Source: SHVZ01 sp041906305
GTDB taxonomy: Bacteria; Pseudomonadota; Alphaproteobacteria; SHVZ01
Assembly: GCA_041906305.1 (NCBI GenBank)
Contig: JAYRJL010000002.1
Span: 496,001 to 560,000, forward strand
Direction: 5' to 3'
DNA length: 64,000 nucleotides
Positions 17,674 to 26,060 of the stretch are shown here, piece after piece (the first letter of the stretch is position 1; each line of letters starts with the position of its first letter). A program made the position numbers and the translations under genes. The notes under the pieces were generated by a model. The model ran no database searches, was not told the DNA's origin, and worked only from the letters and a program-made list of their open reading frames with translations.

Positions 17674-18603
17674 ATGACGAGTTTTCTCCTTAACCGCGCT
17701 GCCCAGTCGATCGTCTCATTCTGGGGCGCGATCAGCATCGTCTTCATCATCATGCACCTGTCGGGCGATCCGACGCTGCTGCTGGTGCCCGAAGGTGCGT
17801 CCAAGGCCGACATCGACCAGCTCCGGCACCTGCTGGGATTCGATCGGCCGCTCTACGTCCAGTATTTCGACTACCTGTTCCAGCTTCTCCGCTTCGACTT
17901 CGGGGCCTCGCTGATCCAGCGCGTGCCGGTCATGGAAATCATCTGGTCGCGGCTTCCCTATACGCTCTGGCTCGGCGGCTGCGCGCTCGCGATCGCCTTC
18001 GTGATCGGCCTTCCGGTCGGCGTGCTGACGGGGCTCTTCCGCGGCAAGCTGATCGACAAGATCTTCATGCCGATCGTGCTGATCGGCCAGAGCATGCCGA
18101 CCTTCTGGAGCGGCATCCTGCTGATCCTCCTGTTCGCGGTCGAGCTGCGCTGGCTCCCGTCCTCGGGCGCCGAGACCTCGGTCTCGGTCATCATGCCGGC
18201 GATCGCGCTCGGCGCGCTGTCGATGGCCACATACGCCCGCATCGCCCGCACCGGTGTCATCGAGGAGCTGTCCAAGGAATATATCCGCGCCGTCCGCGCC
18301 AAGGGTGTTTCGGGGTATCGCGTCGTAATCGGCCACGTGCTTCGCAACGCCTCGATCCCGATCATCACCGTCTCGGCGCTCGAGATCGCCAACCTGCTCG
18401 CCGGCGCCGTCATCGTCGAGACCGTCTTCGCCTGGCCGGGCCTCGGCCAGCTCGCCGTGCAGTCGATCGCCTCCCGCGACTTCCTCGTCGTCCAGGGTCT
18501 CGTCGTTCTGGGTGCCTTCACCCATATCGGGCTCAACTTCGTCGCCGACCTGCTCTACGGCGTCGTCGATCCCCGTATCAGCATGGCGAGGCGCGGCTCA
18601 TGA
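17674..18603 (+). CDS. ABC transporter permease, DppB type
   Basis: Inner-membrane permease of 309 residues with six predicted helices, starting with SIVSFWGAISIVFIIMHL. It has the DppB-type N-terminal segment (LRHLLGFDRPLYVQYFDYL) and the EAA loop that contacts the ATPases (ELSKEYIRAVRAKGVSGYRVVIGHVLRNA, near residues 195-223). It pairs with the following DppC-type permease, whose ATG overlaps the stop by four bases (18600-18603). It follows the binding-protein gene after a hairpin. Confidence 0.92.
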   Translation: MTSFLLNRAAQSIVSFWGAISIVFIIMHLSGDPTLLLVPEGASKADIDQLRHLLGFDRPLYVQYFDYLFQLLRFDFGASLIQRVPVMEIIWSRLPYTLWLGGCALAIAFVIGLPVGVLTGLFRGKLIDKIFMPIVLIGQSMPTFWSGILLILLFAVELRWLPSSGAETSVSVIMPAIALGALSMATYARIARTGVIEELSKEYIRAVRAKGVSGYRVVIGHVLRNASIPIITVSALEIANLLAGAVIVETVFAWPGLGQLAVQSIASRDFLVVQGLVVLGAFTHIGLNFVADLLYGVVDPRISMARRGS

Positions 18604-19472
18604 GCAGCTTCGGCTCGAGTGCCAGGCGCCTTCCTTTCAGCCTGACCCCGCTCGCCGCCGCGGCTTCGATCATGCTCCTCATCTTCGTGCTGATGGCCCT
18701 CCTGGCCCCCTGGATCTCTCCCTTCGATCCGGCTCGGCAGACGCTGCTCGCCCGGCTGAAGCCGCCGGGCTTCACCACTGCCTCCGGCGCCGTCTACTGG
18801 CTGGGGACCGACGAGGTCGGCCGCGACCTGCTTTCGCGCGTGATCTACGGCGCCCGGATCTCGCTTCTGGTCGCCGTGCTCTCGGTTGCGGTATCCGGCG
18901 TGGTCGGGACGACGCTCGGCATGATTGCCGGCACGTACCGCGGCTGGATCGAAGTCGTGATCATGCGGCTCGTCGACATCGTGCTGTCGATCCCGGCGAT
19001 CCTGCTGGCGATCGTCACCGTCGCGGTCCTCGGTCCAGGCCTCCTGAACCTCGTGCTGGTGCTGGGCCTGACGCGCTGGCCGCGTTACACGCGCGTCGCC
19101 TACGGCCAAACGCTGTCGGTCGCGAACCTGACTTACGTGACCGCCGCACGGATCTCGGGCGTTCGTGGACCGCGACTTCTCTTCCGCCACATGCTGCCGA
19201 ACATCCTGGCACCGATGATCGTTGTGGCGACCCTCGAGTTCGGCCTCATGGTTCTGTTCGAAGCCGGCCTCTCCTTCCTCGGCCTCGGCATCCAGCCGCC
19301 GACGCCGAGCTGGGGCTCGATCCTGTCGGTCGGCCGCAACTACGTGGCCCAGGCCTGGTGGATCGCGACTCTGCCCGGCTTCTGTCTGTTCGGCCTCGTG
19401 CTGTCGATCAACCTGCTCGGCGACTTTCTTCGCGACCGCTTCGACCCGCGCTCCCAGACCCGCGCCCCGTGA
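18600..19472 (+). CDS. ABC transporter permease, DppC type
   Basis: Second permease, 290 residues, six helices. DppC-type features: the GTDEVGRDLLSRVIYGARISL periplasmic segment near residue 60, the EAA loop VANLTYVTAARISGVRGPRLLFRHMLPN (near 175-205), and SFLGLGIQPPTPSWGSIL near the C terminus. Translationally coupled to the DppB-type gene and followed 10 bases later by the SDR gene, so transport and metabolism are in one operon. Confidence 0.92.
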   Translation: MSSFGSSARRLPFSLTPLAAAASIMLLIFVLMALLAPWISPFDPARQTLLARLKPPGFTTASGAVYWLGTDEVGRDLLSRVIYGARISLLVAVLSVAVSGVVGTTLGMIAGTYRGWIEVVIMRLVDIVLSIPAILLAIVTVAVLGPGLLNLVLVLGLTRWPRYTRVAYGQTLSVANLTYVTAARISGVRGPRLLFRHMLPNILAPMIVVATLEFGLMVLFEAGLSFLGLGIQPPTPSWGSILSVGRNYVAQAWWIATLPGFCLFGLVLSINLLGDFLRDRFDPRSQTRAP

Positions 19473-19482
19473 GGATCTCAGA

Positions 19483-20271
19483 ATGAAATTCGACTTCACC
19501 GACAAGAAGGTCGTGATCACCGGCGCCGCCGGCATCATCGGCCGCCGGATCGCCACCGACTTCGCCGCCGCCGGCGCGATGCTCTGCCTCTCGGACAACC
19601 GGGCCAAGAAGCTGGCATCCTTGCCGAAGGAGCTCGGCCTCAAGAAGGGCCGCTACCTCACGCACGCAACCGAGCTGACGGACGCCAAGTCCATCGCCAA
19701 GCTGGCCCTGCTCGTCGCGAAGGAGTGGAGGTCGCCAGATATCGTCATCAACAATGCCGGTGTTTATCACCGTACCGGCTCGGTCCTGAAGATCTCGAAT
19801 GAAGCCTATGACGAGATGATGGACGTGAACCTGAGGGCGCCGTTCCTGATCTCGCGCGACATGGCCAACCTGATGGTCAAGGCCAAGGTGAAGGGCTCGA
19901 TCATCAATATTTCCTCGGGCGCCGCCCGCCGCATGGGCATGGGCTCGGTCCCCTACTGCACTTCGAAGACGGCGATCGACCGGCTGACCAAGGGCTTCGC
20001 GCTTGAGCTGGCGCCGCTCGGCATCCGCGTCAACGCCGTCGAGCCCGGCTTCGCCGCCGGCAGCGAGGTAAGCCTGCTTTCCGACGACTACGTCAAGGCG
20101 ATGGTCGCCCGGATCCCGATGGGACGCTCCTCGGGCCCGCACGACGCACCGAACGCGATCCTGTTCCTCTGCTCGGAAGCGGCAGAGTTCATCACCGGCG
20201 CCACCGTCGCGGTCGACGGCGGCAACTCGATCGGCACCTTCAACCCGGACTTCTACAAGAAGAAGGCCTGA
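19483..20271 (+). CDS. Short-chain dehydrogenase/reductase
   Basis: Classical SDR of 262 residues: nucleotide-binding TGAAGIIGRR near residue 14 (the last glycine of TGxxxGxG is in place although the loop is slightly unusual), INNAGV near 90, catalytic Ser in NISSGAAR, and the Tyr/Lys pair in PYCTSKTA. The C terminus contains the usual TGATVAVDGGNS. It should oxidise or reduce an alcohol/ketone on the imported substrate with NAD(P). Start ATG 19483 follows GAGGA; the frame is open upstream inside the permease gene but only this start gives a family N terminus. Confidence 0.9.
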   Translation: MKFDFTDKKVVITGAAGIIGRRIATDFAAAGAMLCLSDNRAKKLASLPKELGLKKGRYLTHATELTDAKSIAKLALLVAKEWRSPDIVINNAGVYHRTGSVLKISNEAYDEMMDVNLRAPFLISRDMANLMVKAKVKGSIINISSGAARRMGMGSVPYCTSKTAIDRLTKGFALELAPLGIRVNAVEPGFAAGSEVSLLSDDYVKAMVARIPMGRSSGPHDAPNAILFLCSEAAEFITGATVAVDGGNSIGTFNPDFYKKKA

Positions 20272-20276
20272 GCGCC

Positions 20277-21152
20277 ATGTTCAAGTTCGCCACCAAGTAC
20301 GAATGGCCGAAGGGCTATACCTCGGCCGCTGTCTTCTCCGCCGACGTCGACGGAGAGAGCCCCTGGATCTGGCGGAACCGCGGCAAGAGGGTCGAGATGC
20401 TCGGCGAGATCGAGCAGCGCCGCTTCGGGCCGCGCGTCGGCCTGTCGCGCATCCTCGGCCTTTGCGACGAGTTCGGGATCAAGGGGAGCTTCTATACGCC
20501 GGCTTGGGTCGCCGATACCTATCGGGAGATCCTGCCGGCGATCGCCAAGGGCGGCCACGAGGCGGCGGCGCATGGCTACTACCACGAGCGCGTCGACGAG
20601 CTGGACGAGGCCGCGAACGACAAGATCCTTCATCACACGATTAAGGTGTTCAAGTCGCAGCTCGGCAAGGCGCCAGTGGGCTATCGCTCGCCCTCCTGGG
20701 AGCTGACGCCGGCTGTGCATCGCTGCCTCCGCAGGCGAAAATTCCTCTACGACAGCTCGCTGATGGGCATGGACGTTCCCTATTCGCTCGACGGCCTGCC
20801 CGAGATCCCGGTGCAGTGGTTCATCGACGATGCCCCCTATTTCCGCTACGTCGGCGGACCGATGGACAAGACGCCGCCGGCCAATCCCAACGTCGTCGTC
20901 GACGGCTGGATGGAGGAGTTCGAGGCGACGCGCGAGTTCGGCAGCCTCTTCATGATCACGATCCATCCCTGGATCTCCGGCCGCGGCCAGCGCATCCGGA
21001 TGCTGCGGAAGCTGCTCACCAAGGTGTGCAACACCCGCGGCGTCTGGATCACCACGGCCGAGGAGATCGCCCGCCATCATCAGAAATCAGCCAATGCCAA
21101 GAAGTTCGCGATGAAGCTGAAGACCGTCTCGACGGACATCTCGCTGCCCTGA
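20277..21152 (+). CDS. Polysaccharide deacetylase (NodB-like) family hydrolase
   Basis: The 291-residue protein has the NodB fold: metal-binding Asp in FSADVDGE near residue 23, GIKGSFYTPAWVADTY, the HxxxH metal pair in AAHGYYHE near 100, and YRSPSWELTP. In the family these residues bind a divalent metal and hydrolyse amides; besides polysaccharide deacetylases it includes PuuE-like allantoinases. There is no signal peptide, so it is cytoplasmic and more likely an amidase on a small imported molecule than a wall-modifying enzyme. The stop overlaps the next start by one base (TGATG). Confidence 0.87.
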   Translation: MFKFATKYEWPKGYTSAAVFSADVDGESPWIWRNRGKRVEMLGEIEQRRFGPRVGLSRILGLCDEFGIKGSFYTPAWVADTYREILPAIAKGGHEAAAHGYYHERVDELDEAANDKILHHTIKVFKSQLGKAPVGYRSPSWELTPAVHRCLRRRKFLYDSSLMGMDVPYSLDGLPEIPVQWFIDDAPYFRYVGGPMDKTPPANPNVVVDGWMEEFEATREFGSLFMITIHPWISGRGQRIRMLRKLLTKVCNTRGVWITTAEEIARHHQKSANAKKFAMKLKTVSTDISLP

Positions 21153-22129
21153 TGACGACAGACGCGCCGCTTCTCACCGTCGAGAACCTCACCGTCATGA
21201 TCGGCGGTGCGGCGGTGGTCGACCATGTCTCCTTCGCCGTCGGGAGGAGCCAGGTCGTCGCCATCGTCGGCGAGAGCGGGTGCGGCAAGTCGATGACCGC
21301 CTTCGCGCTGATGGATCTGCTGCCGGCGGCAGCCAGGCGCACCGGCGGCACGATCGACCTCGGCGGAACGCCGCTGCACGGCCTCGACGAGGCCGGCATG
21401 CGGAAGCTCCGCGGCAAGGAGATGTCGATCATCTTCCAGGAGCCGGTCGCCGCGCTCGACCCGTTGATGACCGTCGGCGACCAGCTGGTCGAGGCGATCC
21501 GCGCGCATCACGACCTCGACAAGGGTCAAGCGCTCGGGCGCGCCAAGGCGCTGCTGGAGACCGTCGGCATCACCGATGCCGAGCTTCGCCTGAGGCAGTA
21601 TCCGTTCGAGCTCTCGGGCGGCATGTGCCAGCGCGTGATGATCGCGGGCGCCCTCGGCAGCGAGCCGCGCCTGCTAATCGCCGATGAGCCGACCACCGCG
21701 CTCGACGTCACGATTCAGGCGCAGATCCTGGAGTTGATCAAGCAGCGCCGAGCCGAGATCGGCGCCAGCGTGATCCTGATCACCCACGACATGGGCGTGG
21801 TCGCCGACATGGCCGACCGCGTGCTGGTCATGTACGCCGGCCGCATCGTCGAGGACGCCGACGCCTTCGATCTCTTCGGGCGCCCGCGCCATCCCTACAC
21901 CGAGGCCCTGCTCCGGAGCGTGCCACGCCTCGACGACCAGCCCGGCACGCGTCTCCCGGTGATCGAAGGCGCAGTGCCGCGCCCCGGCAGCCACACCAGC
22001 GGCTGCCGCTTCGCCAGTCGCTGCCCCCTGGTGATCGACAAGTGCCGCGCCGAGGAACCGGACCTGCTGCCGATCGACGAAGGCAAGCGCCGTTCCGCCT
22101 GCTGGCGGCACGAGGAGGTCGGCACATGA
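21152..22129 (+). CDS. ABC transporter ATP-binding protein, DppD type
   Basis: ATPase of 325 residues: Walker A GESGCGKS, Q loop FQEPVAALDP, signature LSGGMCQRV, Walker B LLIADEPTTALD, and a C-terminal oligopeptide-transporter extension with cysteines (CRFASRCPLVIDKC) typical of a bound iron-sulphur cluster in this subfamily. Start ATG 21152 overlaps the deacetylase stop; longer upstream reading in the same frame lies within that gene. Confidence 0.93.
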   Translation: MTTDAPLLTVENLTVMIGGAAVVDHVSFAVGRSQVVAIVGESGCGKSMTAFALMDLLPAAARRTGGTIDLGGTPLHGLDEAGMRKLRGKEMSIIFQEPVAALDPLMTVGDQLVEAIRAHHDLDKGQALGRAKALLETVGITDAELRLRQYPFELSGGMCQRVMIAGALGSEPRLLIADEPTTALDVTIQAQILELIKQRRAEIGASVILITHDMGVVADMADRVLVMYAGRIVEDADAFDLFGRPRHPYTEALLRSVPRLDDQPGTRLPVIEGAVPRPGSHTSGCRFASRCPLVIDKCRAEEPDLLPIDEGKRRSACWRHEEVGT

Positions 22130-23112
22130 CCGGTGCCGCATCCGGCGAGCTTCTCGGGCTCACTGATCTCGCCGTCCATTTCACCGGCCGGGCGAACTGG
22201 CGGGGGCGACGGCCACCGCCGGTACGCGCTGTCGATGGCGTCACCTTTTCCGTGGGCCACCGCGAGACGCTGGGCCTCGTCGGCGAGAGCGGCTGCGGCA
22301 AGTCGACCCTCGGCAACGCGGTGCTCCGTCTCGTGCACCCGACCGCCGGACGGATCCGCTTCGACGGCCGCGACGTGACCGCCCTCGACGGCGAAGCGCT
22401 CCGCGATCTTCGCCGCGACGTCCAGATGATCTTTCAGGATCCCTACTCCGCCCTCAACCCGAAGCTCCGGGTCGGCGAGAGCATCGGCGAGCCGCTTCTC
22501 GCCCACGGGATCGCGCAGGGACGAGCGCTCGCCGACCAGATCAGCGAACTGCTTGGTCTCGTCGGCCTTCCGCCGGAGCGCGCATCGCGGTATCCGCACG
22601 AGTTCTCAGGCGGCCAGCGCCAGCGCCTCGTCATCGCCCGCGCCCTGGCCCTCAAGCCGAAGCTGATCGTCTGCGACGAGCCGGTCTCGGCCCTCGACGT
22701 CTCGATCCGCTCGCAGATCCTGAACCTGCTGATGGAGTTCCAGCAGACGCTGGGGCTCTCCTACCTGTTCATCTCGCACGACCTTTCGGTGGTCCGGCAC
22801 ATCAGCCATCGTGTCGCGGTGATGTATCTCGGCCGCGTCGTCGAGCTGGCGTCTCGCGACAGCCTCTTCGGCGAGCCGCTTCATCCCTATACCGAGGCGT
22901 TGATCTCCGCGATTCCGCTGCCCGATCCGGTCGCGCAGAGGAAGCGCAAGCGGATCATCCTGAAGGGCGAGTTGCCGAAGCCGTCGGCGCCGCCGCCGGG
23001 CTGCCCCTTCCATACGCGATGCCCGATCGCGGTTCCGATGTGCCGCGAGATCGTACCGCCGCTGGAAGAGAAGCGGCCCGGGCACTGGGCCGCCTGCCAC
23101 CTCCGCTCCTGA
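22126..23112 (+). CDS. ABC transporter ATP-binding protein, DppF type
   Basis: Second ATPase, 328 residues, with Walker A GESGCGKST, signature FSGGQRQRL, Walker B LIVCDEPVSALD, and the C-terminal CPFHTRCPIAVPMC extension. GAGGAGG precedes the ATG at 22126, which overlaps the DppD-type stop by four bases. It completes the SBP-BC-SDR-deacetylase-DF operon. The stop is only two bases from that of the convergent dioxygenase gene. Confidence 0.93.
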   Translation: MTGAASGELLGLTDLAVHFTGRANWRGRRPPPVRAVDGVTFSVGHRETLGLVGESGCGKSTLGNAVLRLVHPTAGRIRFDGRDVTALDGEALRDLRRDVQMIFQDPYSALNPKLRVGESIGEPLLAHGIAQGRALADQISELLGLVGLPPERASRYPHEFSGGQRQRLVIARALALKPKLIVCDEPVSALDVSIRSQILNLLMEFQQTLGLSYLFISHDLSVVRHISHRVAVMYLGRVVELASRDSLFGEPLHPYTEALISAIPLPDPVAQRKRKRIILKGELPKPSAPPPGCPFHTRCPIAVPMCREIVPPLEEKRPGHWAACHLRS

Positions 23113-23114
23113 GG

Positions 23115-24140
23115 TCAGTGCGGCAGGTGGTCGCCGCGCCAGTGACCGCCACGGATTTCGCCGGGACCGACGCGTCCGTAAAGCGTCTTGAAGCTGTCCG
23201 GCAGGGGCCGGCTGTTCGGCGTCGAGAGCCAGACCCGCAGCAGGTGACGGGTCTGCTCCTCGGTGTTGCCGTCGGCAAACTCGGTTCGCGAATGCAGCAG
23301 CGTATGGTTCGTGAACCACTCGACGTCGCCGGGCTGCATCGCGAAGTAGAGGCACGTCTCCTCGGCGATCGCCGCGTGCATGTCGATCGCCTCGAACTGC
23401 TCGGTCGACGCGCGCGGCACTTCCGGAAATTCCTGGGCGGCACGAACCAGCCGGCGAGAGATGTGCGAGGCGAAGTGGCCGTCCTTCATGGCGAACACCG
23501 GCATCGTGTAGTAGCGGGGTTCGCCGGGACGTTCCTCGGTGTTGCGCGAGCTGTGATAGGGCTGAAACAGGAGTTCCAGCAGGTCAGGCCGCCGCTTCAG
23601 CATCTCGTTGTGGATCGTGATCGAGCTCGCGATCTTGCTGATGCCGCCCGAGCGCGCCGTCCGCATGCACATCAGCGCGGTGATGTCGGCGGTGTCGGTA
23701 TGGAACATCAGCTCGGCGTTGGTGCGGTTGCCGCGCGAGAAGTTGGTCCCGGGCTTGTCGCCGAAGTTGCGGACATCGTCGAACTTGTTTGCCTGCTGGG
23801 CGAAGGGGACCGCGGTGCCGAGATAGAGGCTCATGCCCCAGAACATCTGGCGGAGCTCGTCCTTCGAATAGCGCATGCCATCAATGCCGCGCATCAGCAC
23901 GAAGCCCGTGCCGTTCTCGACCTCCTCGCCGACCATGCGAAGCTGGTCCGCCGCCTGGTCGAGGGGAAAGTCCTTCTTGGTTGCCTCATAAAGCGGCACG
24001 CCGCGCGCCATGACGCCCTTGGTCGCGCGGTCGATCTCGTCGAGCGCGCCGGGCGTCAGGTTCCGGATCCAGTCGTTGCGGCGCGCGAGGTCCGCGCCAT
24101 ACCAGGCCGCCGGGGAGGAAATGGGCTGGCGGGTCGTCAT
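23115..24140 (-). CDS. TauD/TfdA-family Fe(II)/2-oxoglutarate dioxygenase
   Basis: The 341-residue protein contains the HxD half of the facial triad in LMFHTDTAD, a candidate distal His in the NHTLLHSRT segment, and the 2-oxoglutarate-binding Arg region (RHLLRVWLS) near the C terminus. Family members hydroxylate small organic acids, sulphonates or amines, often as the first catabolic step. It is transcribed away from the unusual binding protein at 24298 with which it shares a 157-base intergenic region; a link between them is inference. Confidence 0.88.
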   Translation of the reverse strand: MTTRQPISSPAAWYGADLARRNDWIRNLTPGALDEIDRATKGVMARGVPLYEATKKDFPLDQAADQLRMVGEEVENGTGFVLMRGIDGMRYSKDELRQMFWGMSLYLGTAVPFAQQANKFDDVRNFGDKPGTNFSRGNRTNAELMFHTDTADITALMCMRTARSGGISKIASSITIHNEMLKRRPDLLELLFQPYHSSRNTEERPGEPRYYTMPVFAMKDGHFASHISRRLVRAAQEFPEVPRASTEQFEAIDMHAAIAEETCLYFAMQPGDVEWFTNHTLLHSRTEFADGNTEEQTRHLLRVWLSTPNSRPLPDSFKTLYGRVGPGEIRGGHWRGDHLPH

Positions 24141-24224
24141 GGTCGTCTCCGCTGCTGATCGGCTGCCAAGTCATTCTTGCAGATTTGCAGCCAGCCGATA
24201 AGCTTTCCGAAGTGAAAACCGTTG

Positions 24225-24256
24225 CCGGTCGTGCGGCCGCGTTGCGGCACAACCGG
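24225..24256. promoter_or_regulatory. Imperfect inverted repeat in a divergent intergenic region
   Basis: CCGGT-C-GTGC (24225-24234) faces GCAC-A-ACCGG (24247-24256) around 12 bases, with one mismatch. It lies between the divergent dioxygenase and binding-protein genes and could be an operator. No regulator gene is adjacent. Confidence 0.35.
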
Positions 24257-24297
24257 ACAGGGAAGCAAACTCCACCCACGCAATGCGGGAGAAGCAG

Positions 24298-25992
24298 ATG
24301 ACTGCAAAGAAGCCGCTCAAAGCTTTGCTGGCGCTCGGCGCCGGCGTACTGGCGCTGACGTCCCTGCAACCGGAGGCACTCGCCGCGGGGGACCGGGTCC
24401 GCTCCATCGAGCTAACCGCAGACAACAAGGCGGCCAACCCAAACGCCAACCAGGCAGCCTACCTGCTTGCCGACATGTGGAAGAAGCTCGGCCTCGACGT
24501 GAAGGTCAAGGAGCTCCCTTACAAGCAGAAGCTCGACACGGTGTATTTCGACCGCAGCACCTGCGAGGGCGCGGCCTGCTTCGACATGGCGATGTGGTCG
24601 ATCGTCGGCCGGCCCGAGCGCTCGGATCCGGACGAGGTCATCTACAACCTTTTCCATTCCTCGACCGGCGCCAAAGGCTACAACTACCCGGGCTACGCCA
24701 ATCCCGAGTACGACAAGTACGCCGCCGGCCAGCAGGTCGAGACCGACCAGGCGAAGCGCCGCGAGATGGTGCACAAGGCGCAGGAGGTCCAGGCCAACGA
24801 CCCCTCCTACATCTTCTTCGTGAATCCGATCGTGAACTACGCGATCCGGAAGGACGTGTTCGACGAGAAGACCGCGGTCGAGCAGTCGGGCCTCGGCATC
24901 CTCAACTTCTGGACCCACATCGGGCTCACGCCGACGGGGGCAAAGAAGGACATCATCCTCAACACCTCGGACAACCTGCTGAACCTGGTGCCTATGGCGA
25001 TCGGCGGGGCGGCGGCGTCGTGGATCACGGACCTCGTCTGGGACCGCATGATGCGGATCAACCCCAAGGGACTGCCGGAGCCCTGGGCGGCCGAGTCTTA
25101 CAAATGGGTCGACGACAAGACCATCGACCTCACGCTCCGTGCAGGCATGAAGTGGCATGACGGCAAGCCGGTCACCGTCGACGACGTCGTCTTCACCTTC
25201 GGCGAGATCGGCGCGATGGCGCCGATGTACGCGCCGTTCCTCACCGTCATCGACAAGGTCGAGAAGACCGGCGACCGCACGGTGCGCATGACGCTGAAGA
25301 CGCCGTCGGCGCCGTTCCTGACCTCGACACTCGCCAAGGTGAACCTGACCCCGGCGCATATCTGGCGGCCGATCGTCGCCGACCTGAAGGCCAAGGGGCA
25401 GACGCTGGACAGCTACCAGCCGGAAGAGCTGATCGGCTCGGGCCCTTACAAGTTCGTCCACTGGCGCCGCAACGCGGAAGTGCTGCTGACCGCCAACAAG
25501 GACCACTGGGCAGCGCCGAAGGCGGACCGATGGATCCTTCGCATCGTGCCGAACATGGAAGCGACCCTCGGCATGCTGAAGAACGGCGAGGTCAACTTCC
25601 TCAGCGAGTACCGCGGCGACAACGACACGTTGGTACAGCTGGCGAAGGACAATGCCAGCACCATTGCGATCAAGAGCGGCGTCACCATCGGCGTCGAATA
25701 CATGGGCTTCAACCTGAAGCGCATGCCGATGAAGGATCAGGCCTTCCGAAAGGCCCTGTCGCTCGCGACCGACCGCGCGATGCTCGCGGCCGAAGCCTGG
25801 AAGGAACAGGCGGTTCCGACCAACTCGATCGTCTCGACCGTGCTCGAGTACTGGCACAACCCGAACGTCGAGAAAGGCATGTACGACCTGGACAAGGCGA
25901 AGCAGGTACTCACGGCGGCCGGCTACAGCTGGGTCGGCGGACGCCTGCACTATCCGGACGGCGTCAAGGACACGGTGATGGCGCCCAAGTAG
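24298..25992 (+). CDS. SBP family 5 substrate-binding protein with circularly permuted domain order
   Basis: A secreted protein of 564 residues; signal peptide about 1-30. The usual family order is inverted. Residues about 35-215 match the normal C-terminal part (AAYLLADMWKKLGLDVKVK, FDMAMWS, YANPEYDKYA, TDQAKRREM, then a PSYIFF strand). Residues about 220-564 match the normal N-terminal part (WDRMMRINPKG, GMKWHDGKPVTVDDVVFTF, LIGSGPYKF, AFRKALSLATDRAML) and end in DLDKAKQVLTAAGYSWVGG, exactly where the ordinary protein would continue into the segment now at the N terminus. The other three family members in this window have the standard order. ATG 24298 has GGGAG at 24287-24291; an ATG at 24283 overlaps that site. 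There are no adjacent permease genes. A terminator follows. Confidence 0.88.
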   Translation: MTAKKPLKALLALGAGVLALTSLQPEALAAGDRVRSIELTADNKAANPNANQAAYLLADMWKKLGLDVKVKELPYKQKLDTVYFDRSTCEGAACFDMAMWSIVGRPERSDPDEVIYNLFHSSTGAKGYNYPGYANPEYDKYAAGQQVETDQAKRREMVHKAQEVQANDPSYIFFVNPIVNYAIRKDVFDEKTAVEQSGLGILNFWTHIGLTPTGAKKDIILNTSDNLLNLVPMAIGGAAASWITDLVWDRMMRINPKGLPEPWAAESYKWVDDKTIDLTLRAGMKWHDGKPVTVDDVVFTFGEIGAMAPMYAPFLTVIDKVEKTGDRTVRMTLKTPSAPFLTSTLAKVNLTPAHIWRPIVADLKAKGQTLDSYQPEELIGSGPYKFVHWRRNAEVLLTANKDHWAAPKADRWILRIVPNMEATLGMLKNGEVNFLSEYRGDNDTLVQLAKDNASTIAIKSGVTIGVEYMGFNLKRMPMKDQAFRKALSLATDRAMLAAEAWKEQAVPTNSIVSTVLEYWHNPNVEKGMYDLDKAKQVLTAAGYSWVGGRLHYPDGVKDTVMAPK

Positions 25993-26015
25993 GCGCCTGC
26001 CCCTCGAAAGCAAAA

Positions 26016-26048
26016 GGGCGGGAACCTCGGTTCCCGCCCTTCTCTTTT
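26016..26048. terminator. Intrinsic terminator, probably bidirectional
   Basis: GGGCGGGAAC (26016-26025) and GTTCCCGCCC (26030-26039) form a 10-bp stem with a CTCG loop, followed by TTCTCTTTT. AAAA just before the stem gives a T run on the other strand, so it can also end the convergent gene. Confidence 0.85.
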
Positions 26049-26060
26049 CAGACTCCAAAA

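Noticed and set aside
24412..26058. 548-codon open frame on the minus strand
   Set aside because: Antisense shadow of the permuted binding protein, without recognisable domains.
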